Source: Streptomyces sp. HM190 (lineage in GTDB: Bacteria; Actinomycetota; Actinomycetes; Streptomycetales; Streptomycetaceae). From it: DNA of 64,000 nt. Position 1 is the first letter of the stretch, and each line of letters opens with the position of its first letter. Below the pieces are notes generated by a model. That model saw only the letters and a program-made list of their open reading frames with translations. It made no database searches and was not told where the DNA came from. This document shows, in pieces, positions 15,642-23,491 of the stretch. Where the stretch lies: the NCBI RefSeq assembly GCF_009857135.1, contig NZ_CP047318.1, forward strand, positions 1,674,001 through 1,738,000. The letters are read 5' to 3'. The position numbers and the translations under genes are program-made.

Positions 15642-15929
15642 TCAGAGCTTCTCGAAGGGGTCGTGCTCGGCGAGGAGCTTCTCCAGCCTGGCCTGGTCGA
15701 CCCGGCTGACGATCTGCCCGGCCTCCTGCCGGTCGCGGATCACCTTGGCGAGGGTGAAGGCCGAGGTCACGAGGTACAGGACCGCGATGGCGAGGAAGGC
15801 GCGGACCCAGACGTCGGCGTCCAGTTGGTAGATGCCGATGCCGGTGGCCGCCATGGCGACGGCGAACGACGCGACGGCCTGCCCGTAGAAGGCGGCCGTG
15901 TTCTGCTGCTTGACCGGTGTCTCACTCAT
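15642..15929 (-). CDS. YiaA/YiaB-family inner-membrane protein
   Basis: The ATG at 15929 gives 95 aa. Two hydrophobic helices (AFYGQAVASFAVAMAATGIG, about residues 12-34, and FLAIAVLYLVTSAFTLAKVI, about 44-63) match the two-helix YiaAB domain, followed by a charged C-terminal tail. Function of the family is unknown. It sits between the TetR gene and an acyl-CoA dehydrogenase gene on the same strand with no clear operon link. Confidence 0.85.
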   Translation of the reverse strand: MSETPVKQQNTAAFYGQAVASFAVAMAATGIGIYQLDADVWVRAFLAIAVLYLVTSAFTLAKVIRDRQEAGQIVSRVDQARLEKLLAEHDPFEKL

Positions 15930-16001
15930 GGGGACCAGGGTCGGCGGATGTGGGGCGCGCCACATCCGCGCGGATACTCAGTCGGGGACCGCTCCCGGTA
16001 C

Positions 16002-17153
16002 TCAGAACGCGGACACCCCGGTCAGCGCCCGCCCGATGAGGAGCTTCTGTATCTGGCTGGTGCCCTCATACAGGGTCATCACGCGGGCGTCGCGCAGGAG
16101 TTTGCCGACCGGGTACTCGTCGATGTAGCCGTAGCCGCCGAAAACCTGGAGGGCGTTGTTCGCGGCGCGGACGGCGGCCTCGGAGGCGAAGAGCTTGGCC
16201 TTGCTCGCCTCGGTGGCGAAGGGCAGGCCCCGGTCGACGAGGTCGGCGACGCGCCAGGTCAGCAGCCGGGCGGCGTCCACGTCGACCGCGATGTCGCTGA
16301 GGAGTTCCTGGACGAGCTGGTGGTGGGCGATCGGCCGGCCGAACTGCTCGCGCTCACCCGCGTACCGGACGGCCGCGTCCAGGGCGGCCTGGGCGATGCC
16401 GACGCAGCCCGCGGCGACCGACATCCGCCCCTTGGCGAGCGCCGACATGGCGACGGTGAACCCCTTGCCCTCCGGGCCGAGTATCGCGGCGGCGGGGACG
16501 CGGACGCCCTCCAGGACCAGTTCGGCGGTGGCCTGGCCACGCAGGCCCAGCTTGCCGTGGACGGTGCGGCGGGTGAGACCGGGGGTGTCGGCGGGGACGA
16601 GGAACGCGGTGACGCCCTGATGGCCGGGGGCGTCGGTGGAGCGGGCGAAGAGGAGGACGACATCGGCCCAGGTGCCGTTGGTGATGAACATCTTGGTGCC
16701 GTCGAGGACGAAGTCGTCGCCGTCGCGGACCGCGCGGGTGGCGAGGTTGCCGGCGTCGGAGCCGGTGCCGGGCTCGGTCAGGCCGAAGCAGCCGACGTAC
16801 TCGCCGGACGTCAGCCCCGGCAGCCAGCGCCGTTTCTGCTCGTCGCTCCCCCAGGCCGCGATCGTCTTGGCGACCAGGCCGAGGGAGACGGAGACGATGC
16901 CGCGCACGGAGGAGTCGCCGCGGCCCAGTTCCTCGGTGACCAGGCAGTACGCGAGGTGGTCGCCGCCACAGCCGCCGTACTCCTCGTCGACGGTGAGCCC
17001 CAGGAAGCCGACCTCGCCGAGCTTCTTCACGAGCGAACGGTCGACGCTCTCGGCGCGGTCCCACTCCACGACGTGCGGGGCGATCTCGCGCTCCACGAAG
17101 TCCCGGGCGAGTCGGCGGACGGCGGTCTGCTCCTCGCTGAGCTCCAGGTTCAC
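16002..17153 (-). CDS. acyl-CoA dehydrogenase (short/medium-chain type)
   Basis: 383 aa from GTG 17153 with AAAGGAGGGG upstream. CFGLTEPGTGSDAGNLAT (about residues 122-139) and KMFITNGTWADV are the two acyl-CoA dehydrogenase signatures. VFGGYGYIDEYPVGKLLRDA and VMTLYEGTSQIQKLLIGR at the C-terminus place the catalytic Glu in YEGT. The gene is divergent from a TetR gene only 54 bp away, so that TetR almost certainly controls it. The shared intergenic region contains a motif also present before the aldehyde dehydrogenase gene. Confidence 0.95.
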   Translation of the reverse strand: MNLELSEEQTAVRRLARDFVEREIAPHVVEWDRAESVDRSLVKKLGEVGFLGLTVDEEYGGCGGDHLAYCLVTEELGRGDSSVRGIVSVSLGLVAKTIAAWGSDEQKRRWLPGLTSGEYVGCFGLTEPGTGSDAGNLATRAVRDGDDFVLDGTKMFITNGTWADVVLLFARSTDAPGHQGVTAFLVPADTPGLTRRTVHGKLGLRGQATAELVLEGVRVPAAAILGPEGKGFTVAMSALAKGRMSVAAGCVGIAQAALDAAVRYAGEREQFGRPIAHHQLVQELLSDIAVDVDAARLLTWRVADLVDRGLPFATEASKAKLFASEAAVRAANNALQVFGGYGYIDEYPVGKLLRDARVMTLYEGTSQIQKLLIGRALTGVSAF

Positions 17154-17170
17154 GACGGCTCACCCCTCCT

Positions 17171-17217
17171 TTAATTATCACTGCTAGTTTAATGACGCAC
17201 CCCTACTATGTGCGCCA
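17171..17217. promoter_or_regulatory. divergent promoter/operator between acyl-CoA dehydrogenase and TetR
   Basis: The 54-bp gap is AT-rich. TATCACTGCTAGTTT (17176-17190) matches the reverse complement of 22628-22642 at 13 of 15 bases. TACTAT at 17204-17209 could be a -10 element that would give a leaderless message starting at the second ATG (17217). Confidence 0.5.
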
Positions 17218-17861
17218 TGGCCCGACCGCGCAAGCCCTTGCTGAGCACCGACCGCATCGTGGAGACGGCACGGCACCTGGTCGACGCGGAGGGGCTGGCC
17301 GCCCTCTCCACCCGGCGGCTCGCGGCCGAGCTGGGAGTGAGCGGGCCGTCGCTGTACAACCACTTCCGCACCAAGGACCAGATCCTGGAGGCGGTGGCGG
17401 ACTCGGTGAGCGCCCAGGTCGACCTGTCGATGTTCGAGGACGGACGCGACTGGCGCACCGCGCTGCACGACTGGGCGCTCTCCTACCGGAGCGCCCTGCG
17501 CGACCATCCGAACATCGTGCCCGTCCTCGCGCGGGGGCCCGGACGGCGGCCCGCCGGGCTGCGGGTCGCGGACGCGGTCTTCGGCGCCATGGTCGACGCG
17601 GGGTGGCCGGCGGCGCAGGCCACGTCCATCGGGGCGCTGATGCGGTACTTCATCATGGGGTCCGCCCTCGGGTCGTTCGCCGGGGGGTTCGTGGACGACG
17701 AGAGTGCGTACGACCCGGCGGACTACCCGCATCTCGGTCAGGCGCATCTGCTGGCCGAGCAGCAGGAGAAGGTGGACGAGCGGGCGTTCGAAACGGGCCT
17801 GAACGCGCTGCTGGAGGGGCTGGCGGCGCAGTACGAGCGGGTCGTGCGGCCGGGGTCCTAG
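17208..17861 (+). CDS. TetR-family regulator divergent from acyl-CoA dehydrogenase
   Basis: 217 aa from ATG 17208; a second ATG at 17217 (MARPRKPLLSTDR) is equally plausible, since neither has a ribosome-binding site and a possible -10 lies immediately upstream. The HTH region has LSTRRLAAELGVSGPSLYNH and FRTKDQILEAV, with a C-terminal TetR_C_7-like ligand domain. Its likely targets are itself, the divergent acyl-CoA dehydrogenase, and by shared motif the aldehyde dehydrogenase at 21-22.6 kb. The TAG stop codon is also the first codon of a repeat element. Confidence 0.92.
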   Translation: MCAMARPRKPLLSTDRIVETARHLVDAEGLAALSTRRLAAELGVSGPSLYNHFRTKDQILEAVADSVSAQVDLSMFEDGRDWRTALHDWALSYRSALRDHPNIVPVLARGPGRRPAGLRVADAVFGAMVDAGWPAAQATSIGALMRYFIMGSALGSFAGGFVDDESAYDPADYPHLGQAHLLAEQQEKVDERAFETGLNALLEGLAAQYERVVRPGS

Positions 17862-18036
17862 GGCTGGATCCGAAAGGAGCGTCGTCTGCCCGAAGGGCAG
17901 GCCCGGCGGCGTCCGGTGCGTGCGATCGCACCGCGGAGGGTCGCCCCGGCACTGGTGGCATCGGGGCGACCCCGACAACGCGACGAGCGAGCGTGCCGGA
18001 CGCCGCCGGGCAGACGGGACTTTCGAAACACGCCCT
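17859..18036. repeat. palindromic repeat family, expanded copy with nested insertion
   Basis: The copy starts at the TetR stop codon (TAG) and reads CGAAAGGAGCGTCGTCTGCC up to GGGCAG at 17900, then resumes at a second GGGCAG (18008) with GGGCAGACGGGACTTTCG and ends AACACGCCCT. Compared with the compact copy at 40831-40895 (opposite orientation), 107 bp have been inserted between the two GGGCAG sequences. The left end is more diverged than the right. No coding sequence lies inside. Confidence 0.75.
17901..18007. mobile_element. possible MITE-like 107-bp insertion with inverted repeats
   Basis: The segment is flanked by GGGCAG on both sides (17895-17900 and 18008-18013), as if by a target duplication. 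GCCCGGCGGCGTCCGG (17901-17916) pairs perfectly with 17996-18011, and four more pairs extend it with two G-T wobbles. Inside are GGGTCGCCCC/GGGGCGACCC (17938-17947 with 17963-17972) and the palindrome TGCGATCGCA. No transposase is encoded; a structured RNA is the alternative. Confidence 0.45.
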
Positions 18037-18121
18037 GGCAGCGGGAAGGGTGCCCGAGGCCGGGATCCCCGTGTCCGAAAATCGCGAGCCCTCTGTGGGG
18101 GCGCCCGCCTAGGGTCGGGGC

Positions 18122-19114
18122 ATGGCTGAGAACTCCCGGGTCCGTCCCGCCCGTCGTGCCGAGCTGCTCGCCGGCGGTGCCGCCCTGGTGACCGTCGTGC
18201 TGTGGGCGTCGGCCTTCGTGTCCATCCGCAGCGCCGGGCAGGCGTACTCGCCGGGGGCGCTGGCGCTGGGCCGGCTCGCGTCGGGAGCGGTGGCGCTCGG
18301 GCTGATCTGGGCGGTGCGCCGGGAGGGCCTGCCGCCGCGGACCGCCTGGCGGGGGATCGCGGTGTCCGGGGCGCTCTGGTTCGGGTTCTACATGGTCGCC
18401 CTGAACTGGGGCGAGCAGCAGGTCGACGCGGGTACGGCGGCGCTGGTGGTCAACATCGGCCCCCTCCTGATCGCCCTGCTCGGCGCCCGGCTGCTGGGCG
18501 ATCCCATGCCTCCCCGGCTGCTCGCGGGCATGGCGGTGTCGTTCGCGGGCGCCGTCGCCGTCGGTCTGTCGATGTCCGGCGAGGGCGGCGCGTCGGTGCT
18601 GGGCGTCGTGCTGTGCGTGCTCGCGGCGGTGGCGTACGCGGGCGGCGTGGTCGCGCAGAAGCCCCCGCTGGGCTCGGCGAGCGCCCTGCAGGTGACCACC
18701 TTCGGCTGTCTCGTCGGCGCGGTGCTGTGCCTGCCGTTCGCCGGGCAACTGGTGCGGGACGCGGCCGACGCCCCGCTCTCCGCGACGCTCAACATGGTCT
18801 ACCTGGGCGTCTTCCCGACCGCGCTGGCGTTCACGACGTGGGCGTACGCCCTGTCCCGTACGACCGCGAGCCGGATGGGCGCCACCACGTACGCCGTGCC
18901 CGCGCTGGTCGTCCTCATGTCATGGCTGGCGCTCGGCGAGGTACCGGGGCCGCTCACCCTGGCCGGTGGCGGGCTGTGCCTGGCGGGTGTGGCGGTGTCA
19001 CGGTCCCGGCCGCGGGCAGCGGCGGGCGCCCCGGACGCGGCGGCGGGCGTGGCGGTGGCCGTGGCCCCGGACACGGTTGCGGAGCCACGGCCCGAGCGCG
19101 ATCAGACCGCCTGA
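18122..19114 (+). CDS. EamA-family (DMT) metabolite exporter
   Basis: 330 aa with ten predicted hydrophobic segments in two EamA halves (about residues 17-150 and 165-300). The opening VVLWASAFVSIRSAGQAYSP and the mid-protein ALNWGEQQVDAGTAALVVN are typical of DMT exporters for amino acids or small metabolites. An Ala/Pro-rich hydrophilic tail follows the last helix. It stands alone between a repeat element and a decayed MHS transporter gene. Confidence 0.92.
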   Translation: MAENSRVRPARRAELLAGGAALVTVVLWASAFVSIRSAGQAYSPGALALGRLASGAVALGLIWAVRREGLPPRTAWRGIAVSGALWFGFYMVALNWGEQQVDAGTAALVVNIGPLLIALLGARLLGDPMPPRLLAGMAVSFAGAVAVGLSMSGEGGASVLGVVLCVLAAVAYAGGVVAQKPPLGSASALQVTTFGCLVGAVLCLPFAGQLVRDAADAPLSATLNMVYLGVFPTALAFTTWAYALSRTTASRMGATTYAVPALVVLMSWLALGEVPGPLTLAGGGLCLAGVAVSRSRPRAAAGAPDAAAGVAVAVAPDTVAEPRPERDQTA

Positions 19115-19149
19115 CGGGGCGGCGGGGGAACCGCCCGGCCGCGCGGGAG

Positions 19150-19221
19150 GCGGTCCGACAGGCCGTTGGACGGGCCGTTCGCGGGGCCGTCCGACGGGCC
19201 GTTCGCGGAGCGGTTCGTCAC
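19150..19221. repeat. 12-bp tandem repeat, six units
   Basis: Six 12-bp units of consensus GCCGTTCGACGG, with scattered substitutions, follow the EamA stop and precede the end of the pseudogene. The unit length is a multiple of three, but no gene reads through it on either strand. Confidence 0.65.
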
Positions 19222-19237
19222 ACGGCCGGCGCCCCGG

Positions 19238-19766
19238 CTAACCGACCTGTTCCGCCGGCTCCTCCCGTGGCGCCGGTTCGGTACGCTCGCCCGCCGGGCG
19301 GGCGAGCACCCTGATCGACAGGAGCGCCACCACCGAGAGCGCGATGATGTACGCCGACACCGCCATCGACGTGCCGGTGGCCTCCAGGAGCAGCACCATC
19401 AGGAGCGGCGATCCCGATCGTCTCGTACGTGGGGAGGCGGCCGATGCCGGTGGTGGCGAGGCCCATCAGGGTGAGGGCCAGGACCAGCATCGGCTTGCGG
19501 CCGCGCTTGTCGCCGAGGTGACCGGCGACGATGCCGCCGAGGGGGCGGGCGAGGAAGCCGACGGCGAAGGTGGCGAACGTGGCGAGGACGCCCGCGGAGG
19601 AGCTGCCGGCGGGGAAGTAGAGATCGCCGGGGACGAGGGCCGCGGCGATGCCGAAGACGAAGCAGTCGTACCACTCGACCGCCTAGGCGAGGGCCGCGGC
19701 CGTGGCGACCTTGCGGCGGTGGCGGGGGTCGGGCTGCTGGGGACGGGGAGAGGGAGCGGTGTCCAT
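19238..19766 (-). pseudogene. decayed MHS-family MFS transporter: premature stop and large internal deletion
   Basis: From ATG 19766 the frame reads MDTAPSPRPQQPDPRHRRK, then hits TAG at 19683-19685 exactly where transmembrane segment 1 begins. Past it the MHS signature continues (AVEWYDCFVFGIAAALVPGD, ARPLGGIVAGHLGDKRGRK) to IGIAAP near 19410. There the frame shifts and only the end of the last helices remains (SMAVSAYIIALSVVALLSIR), finishing EPAEQVG with TAG at 19238. About two thirds of a normal transporter of roughly 430 aa is missing. Relatives carry metabolites such as proline/betaine, shikimate or dicarboxylates. Confidence 0.85.
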
Positions 19767-19810
19767 GCGTGCACACTCCGGTGGGTGCGGGGACGCTCCT
19801 GGGAACGCGT

Positions 19811-19832
19811 TGACCGGGCGGTATGTCGGTCA
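19811..19832. promoter_or_regulatory. candidate orphan operator upstream of the MHS pseudogene
   Basis: TGACCG and CGGTCA form 6-bp arms 10 bp apart, with CGGTATGTCGG inside, similar to the CATACCGACCGG sites elsewhere in the window. It lies 45 bp before the dead gene. Confidence 0.3.
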
Positions 19833-19998
19833 GCGGGTGTGCAGGGGTGGGTTCTGGGGGCCGGGCGGCCGAGGGGGTGGGGGTTCGTCGGCGGGCGCGG
19901 GTGCGGCGCGAGCGCTCGCGCAGTGCCCGCGCCCCCGGGAAAGCGCCCTGCGGCCGCGCCCGGCGCTCCTCATCTGCGGATACGTGTGCGGGTCAGGG

Positions 19999-21084
19999 TC
20001 AGAACGTCACCACCGCCCGGCCGCCCCTGCCCGCGCGCATGGCGTCGAAGGCCGCCGGGATGTCGTCCAACGAGATGCGGTCCGTGACCAGCGCGCCGAG
20101 GTCGAGACGGCCGGCCCGGACGTGGTCGGCGAGGACCGGCAGGTCCCGCGCCGGATCGGAGTTGCCGTACACGCAGCCGGACAGCGTGCGCCCCCAGTGG
20201 AAGATCTCCAGCGCGTTGAAGGTGACCTGCTGCTCCTTGCCGCCGATGCCCACGACCGTCGTGCGCCCGCCCCGCCGCGTGGACTCCCAGGCCGTACGGA
20301 TCGTGACCGCGCGTCCGACGCACTCCACGGCGACGTCCACGCCCTGCTTCCCGGTCAGCGCCCGGATCTCGCGGGCGGTGTCCGCGGAGGCGACGACGAA
20401 CTCCGTGGCCCCGGCCGTCCGCGCCAGTTCCTCCTTCGCCGGGGAGACGTCCACCGCCACGATGCGTGACGCGCCCGCGATCCGCGCCGCCTGGAGCGCC
20501 GCGAGCCCCACCCCGCCCACGCCGAACACCGCGACGGTCTCACCCTCCCGCACCCGCGCCGAGTGGTGCACCGCCCCGTACCCGGTCAGGACGGCGCAGC
20601 CGAGGAGCGCCGCGTCGGTGAGTGGGACGCCGTCCGGGGCGGGGAGCACGCACCCGGCGGCCACCACCGTCTCCTGCGCGAACGCGGCAACGTTCAGGCC
20701 GGGGTGGAGGTCGGAGCCGTCATCGGCGCGCCGGGCGTACACGTCGCCCACACCGGACAGCGCGTTCGCGCACAGCCACACCTCGCCGAGCGAGCAGGCG
20801 TGGCACCTCCCGCAGGAGGGGGCCCAGTTGAGGACCACTCCGGCGCCGGGCGCGACATGGGTGACCCCCTCCCCCACGGCCAGCACCGTCCCCGCGCCCT
20901 CGTGGCCCAGCACGGCGGGCACCGGCACCCGCATCGTCCCGTCGGACAGCGACAGGTCGGAGTGACAGACCCCGGCGGCGGCGAGCCGCACCCTGACCTG
21001 GCCGGGCCCGGGCTCCGGCAGCTCGATCCCGGCGATCTCCAACGGCGCCCCGACGGCGGGCAGTACGGCGGCTCGAACGGTCAT
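19999..21084 (-). CDS. zinc-dependent alcohol dehydrogenase (class III-like)
   Basis: 361 aa MDR-superfamily enzyme from ATG 21084. GVCHSDLSLSDG (Cys about 40) and GHEGAG (about 60) provide catalytic zinc ligands. CGRCHACSLGEVWLC holds the four structural-zinc cysteines, and FGVGGVGLAALQAARIAG (about 187) is the NAD-binding fold. The enzyme type oxidises primary or aromatic alcohols, or S-hydroxymethyl thiol adducts, to aldehydes. It follows the aldehyde dehydrogenase gene on the same strand by 114 bp, giving an obvious alcohol to aldehyde to acid sequence. Confidence 0.94.
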   Translation of the reverse strand: MTVRAAVLPAVGAPLEIAGIELPEPGPGQVRVRLAAAGVCHSDLSLSDGTMRVPVPAVLGHEGAGTVLAVGEGVTHVAPGAGVVLNWAPSCGRCHACSLGEVWLCANALSGVGDVYARRADDGSDLHPGLNVAAFAQETVVAAGCVLPAPDGVPLTDAALLGCAVLTGYGAVHHSARVREGETVAVFGVGGVGLAALQAARIAGASRIVAVDVSPAKEELARTAGATEFVVASADTAREIRALTGKQGVDVAVECVGRAVTIRTAWESTRRGGRTTVVGIGGKEQQVTFNALEIFHWGRTLSGCVYGNSDPARDLPVLADHVRAGRLDLGALVTDRISLDDIPAAFDAMRAGRGGRAVVTF

Positions 21085-21171
21085 GACGGAACGACTCTCC
21101 TACGGCAGAGGCGACGGCGGCGGCAACGGGCAGGGGCGGCTGGGAGGGGCGGCGCAGGGAACGGCGGTCCA

Positions 21172-21202
21172 GGGCAGACGGGACTTTCACAACACGCCCT
21201 AG
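21172..21202. repeat. half copy of the CTAG palindromic repeat
   Basis: GGGCAGACGGGACTTTC followed by ACAACACGCCCTAG is the right half of the repeat family seen at 17859 and 40831, with one change in the TTCGAA core. Its CTAG end contains the TAG stop codon of the minus-strand aldehyde dehydrogenase gene. The other half is missing. Confidence 0.7.
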
Positions 21203-22587
21203 AACTGGAGGGACTTGGTCTGGAGGTACTCGGCCAGGCCGTGGGCGCCCAGTTCACGGCCCACCCCCGACTGCTTGTAACCGCCGAACGGCGCCCGCGG
21301 GTTGAAGCGGCCGCCGTTGATGTCGACCTGGCCGGTGTCCATGCGGCGGGCGAAGGCGACCGCCTCGGCCTCGTCGGCGGCCCAGACGGCACCGGCGAGC
21401 CCGTACACCGTGCCGTTGGCGATGCGCAGCGCGTCCTCCTCGTCCTCGTACCGCAGGACGGACAGCACCGGGCCGAAGATCTCCTCCTGCGCGACGGTCA
21501 TCCCGGGGGTGACGTCGGCCAGGACGGTGGGGCTCACGAAGTAGCCCTTCTCCCGCGGCGATTCGGGGCCGCCCGCGACCAACCGGGCGCCCTCGGCGAT
21601 GCCCTTCTCGATGTATCCGCGTACCCGGTCCCGCTGCCTGGCGTTGACCAGCGGGCCGAGGCGCTCGGCGTACTTCGCGGCAGTGGCCGCGGCCAGCTCG
21701 ACCGCCTCGTCGTAGTGGGAGGCGTGCACCAGCATCCGGGTCCAGGCGCTGCACGTCTGGCCCGAGTTGGACATGACGTTGGCGACGCCCACGGTGACCG
21801 CCTTGGTGAGGTCGGCGCTCGGGAGGACGACGTTGGCCGACTTGCCGCCGAGTTCGAGCGCCACCCTCTTGATCGCCGCGCCGGCGGTGGCGCCGATGCC
21901 GCGGCCGACCGCGGTCGAGCCGGTGAAGGACACCATGTCGACACCGTCGTGCGCGGCGAGCGCCTGTCCGGCGACCACGCCGAGACCGGTGACCAGGTTG
22001 AACACCCCTGCGGGCACCCCCGCCTCGTGCACGGCCTCCGCGAACAGCTGGGCGACGAGCGGGGTGTCCTCGGCGGGCTTCAGGACGACCGTGCAGCCCG
22101 CCGCGAGAGCCGGGGCGACCTTGGCGACGATCTGGTGGAGCGGGTAGTTCCAGGGGGTGATCGCGCCGACGACGCCGATGCGCTCGTGGAGCACGGTCGA
22201 GTTGCCGACCCGCTCCTCGAAGGTGTGCGTCGCGGCCAGTTCGGCGTACGAGCCCGCGACCGTGATCGGCAGGTCGGCGTGCACCTTCCGGGAGAACGGC
22301 AGCGGCGTGCCCAGCTCCGCCGTCACCGTCTCGGCGATCTCCTCCCGGCGCGCGGCGAGCACGTCCCGCAGCGCGCCGATCACCGCGCCGCGCTCCGCGG
22401 GCGGTGTGGCGGCCCAGCCCGGCAGGGCCGCCCGTGCGGCGTGTACGGCGGCGTCGATGTCGGCGGCGGTGCCGGCCGGGACCCGGCCGATCACCCGCTC
22501 GTCGACCGGGTCGACCACCTCGATCGTGTCGGTGCCGGCGGGGGGCCGCCAGGCGCCGCCGATGTACATGCCGTCGTGTGCCTTCAT
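21199..22587 (-). CDS. NAD(P)-dependent aldehyde dehydrogenase
   Basis: 462 aa ALDH-superfamily protein from ATG 22587. ITPWNYPLHQIVAKVAPALA is the cofactor-binding block, LELGGKSANVV (about residue 246) carries the general-base Glu, and SNSGQTCSAWTRM (about 278) the nucleophilic Cys. GYKQSGVGRELG closes the family pattern. It is upstream of the alcohol dehydrogenase gene. Its promoter contains an inverted repeat shared with the TetR/acyl-CoA dehydrogenase region, suggesting one regulon. The aldehyde substrate is not predictable. Confidence 0.95.
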   Translation of the reverse strand: MKAHDGMYIGGAWRPPAGTDTIEVVDPVDERVIGRVPAGTAADIDAAVHAARAALPGWAATPPAERGAVIGALRDVLAARREEIAETVTAELGTPLPFSRKVHADLPITVAGSYAELAATHTFEERVGNSTVLHERIGVVGAITPWNYPLHQIVAKVAPALAAGCTVVLKPAEDTPLVAQLFAEAVHEAGVPAGVFNLVTGLGVVAGQALAAHDGVDMVSFTGSTAVGRGIGATAGAAIKRVALELGGKSANVVLPSADLTKAVTVGVANVMSNSGQTCSAWTRMLVHASHYDEAVELAAATAAKYAERLGPLVNARQRDRVRGYIEKGIAEGARLVAGGPESPREKGYFVSPTVLADVTPGMTVAQEEIFGPVLSVLRYEDEEDALRIANGTVYGLAGAVWAADEAEAVAFARRMDTGQVDINGGRFNPRAPFGGYKQSGVGRELGAHGLAEYLQTKSLQF

Positions 22588-22626
22588 CGTGGTGCCTTCC
22601 GCCGCGCCGCCGAGTGGTCCGCACCA

Positions 22627-22647
22627 AAAACTAGCTCTGATAGTTTT
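22627..22647. promoter_or_regulatory. candidate TetR operator at aldehyde dehydrogenase promoter
   Basis: AAAACTA (22627-22633) and TAGTTTT (22641-22647) are perfect arms around GCTCTGA. The core AAACTAGCTCTGATA matches the site in the divergent TetR region at 17176-17190 at 13 of 15 bases. It is 40 bp before the start codon. Confidence 0.6.
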
Positions 22648-22747
22648 CCGGCACCAGAGCGGAGGGCTGTGACGACCGCCCCGTCCGCGGGCCGACGCCC
22701 CGGCGCGAGGCGGGCCGGTGACCGCAAGGGCCCCGGAGGGAGCCTCC

Positions 22748-23266
22748 TCAGAAGTCGACGCGCGTACGGTCGTCCACCCTCGCCACCGCCTCCTGGCCGA
22801 AGGCCCTCCGGTGGTCGACGCGGATCTCCTCGATCCTGCGGTCGCTCGCGACGGCGGCCGACACCGGGTACAGCAGCGTCAGCTCGTACGACCGCTCCGT
22901 CTCGATGACGCCGCGCGCGTCCCGCCACTGCCCGCGCCCCTGCTGCACGGTGAGCCCCGCCGGGAAGCCGGGGGTGACCTCCAGGTCGGCGAAGGCCATG
23001 AACTCCTCGTCGGTGACGGCCGCTTCGCCGTCCGGCCGCTCCGTGCCGAAGAGCAGCCGGGTCTCGATGTACGGGGCACCGCGGCCGGGGGCGAGGGCGG
23101 GACCGGAGGAGACGTCGGCGGCGAGGGTGGCGTACGCCGTCGGGGCTCCCGCGGCGAGCAGACAGGCGGCCGCCGCGAGAGCGACGCGGCTGCGGGTGAG
23201 GTGCCGGGCGAGGGCGGGGCGCCGGGGGACGGCAGCGCGCCGGGGGGCGGCGGGGTGCGAGGTCAT
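22748..23266 (-). CDS. DUF3574 secreted or membrane-anchored protein
   Basis: ATG 23266 gives 172 aa. A basic N-terminus is followed by a hydrophobic stretch (VALAAAACLLAAGAPTAYA, about residues 30-50), a signal peptide or anchor. The remainder reads IETRLLFGTERPDGEAAVTD, EFMAFADLEVTPGFPAGLTV and YELTLLYP, matching DUF3574, whose function is unknown. It lies in the same orientation as the sortase gene about 225 bp upstream, so co-function at the cell surface is possible but not shown. Confidence 0.85.
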   Translation of the reverse strand: MTSHPAAPRRAAVPRRPALARHLTRSRVALAAAACLLAAGAPTAYATLAADVSSGPALAPGRGAPYIETRLLFGTERPDGEAAVTDEEFMAFADLEVTPGFPAGLTVQQGRGQWRDARGVIETERSYELTLLYPVSAAVASDRRIEEIRVDHRRAFGQEAVARVDDRTRVDF

Positions 23267-23491
23267 GCCCCACACCTCTAACGGAATCCCCTGCTCCGGG
23301 GCGACGGCCGCGCCGGGGCCGGGCGGCGCGTGCGCCGATACGCCCCCGGAGCGACCGATGAGCCGGCTCCCGCTCCCCGCGCGCTGGTTCGCTCCCTGCC
23401 GCGGGGTGCCGCTTCCCCGTCCACAGCCGGCGGCTCCGCTGGCCGGCTCCGCACCGTCCCCGGCCCTCCCCTCCCTGCCGCGTCGCCCCGG

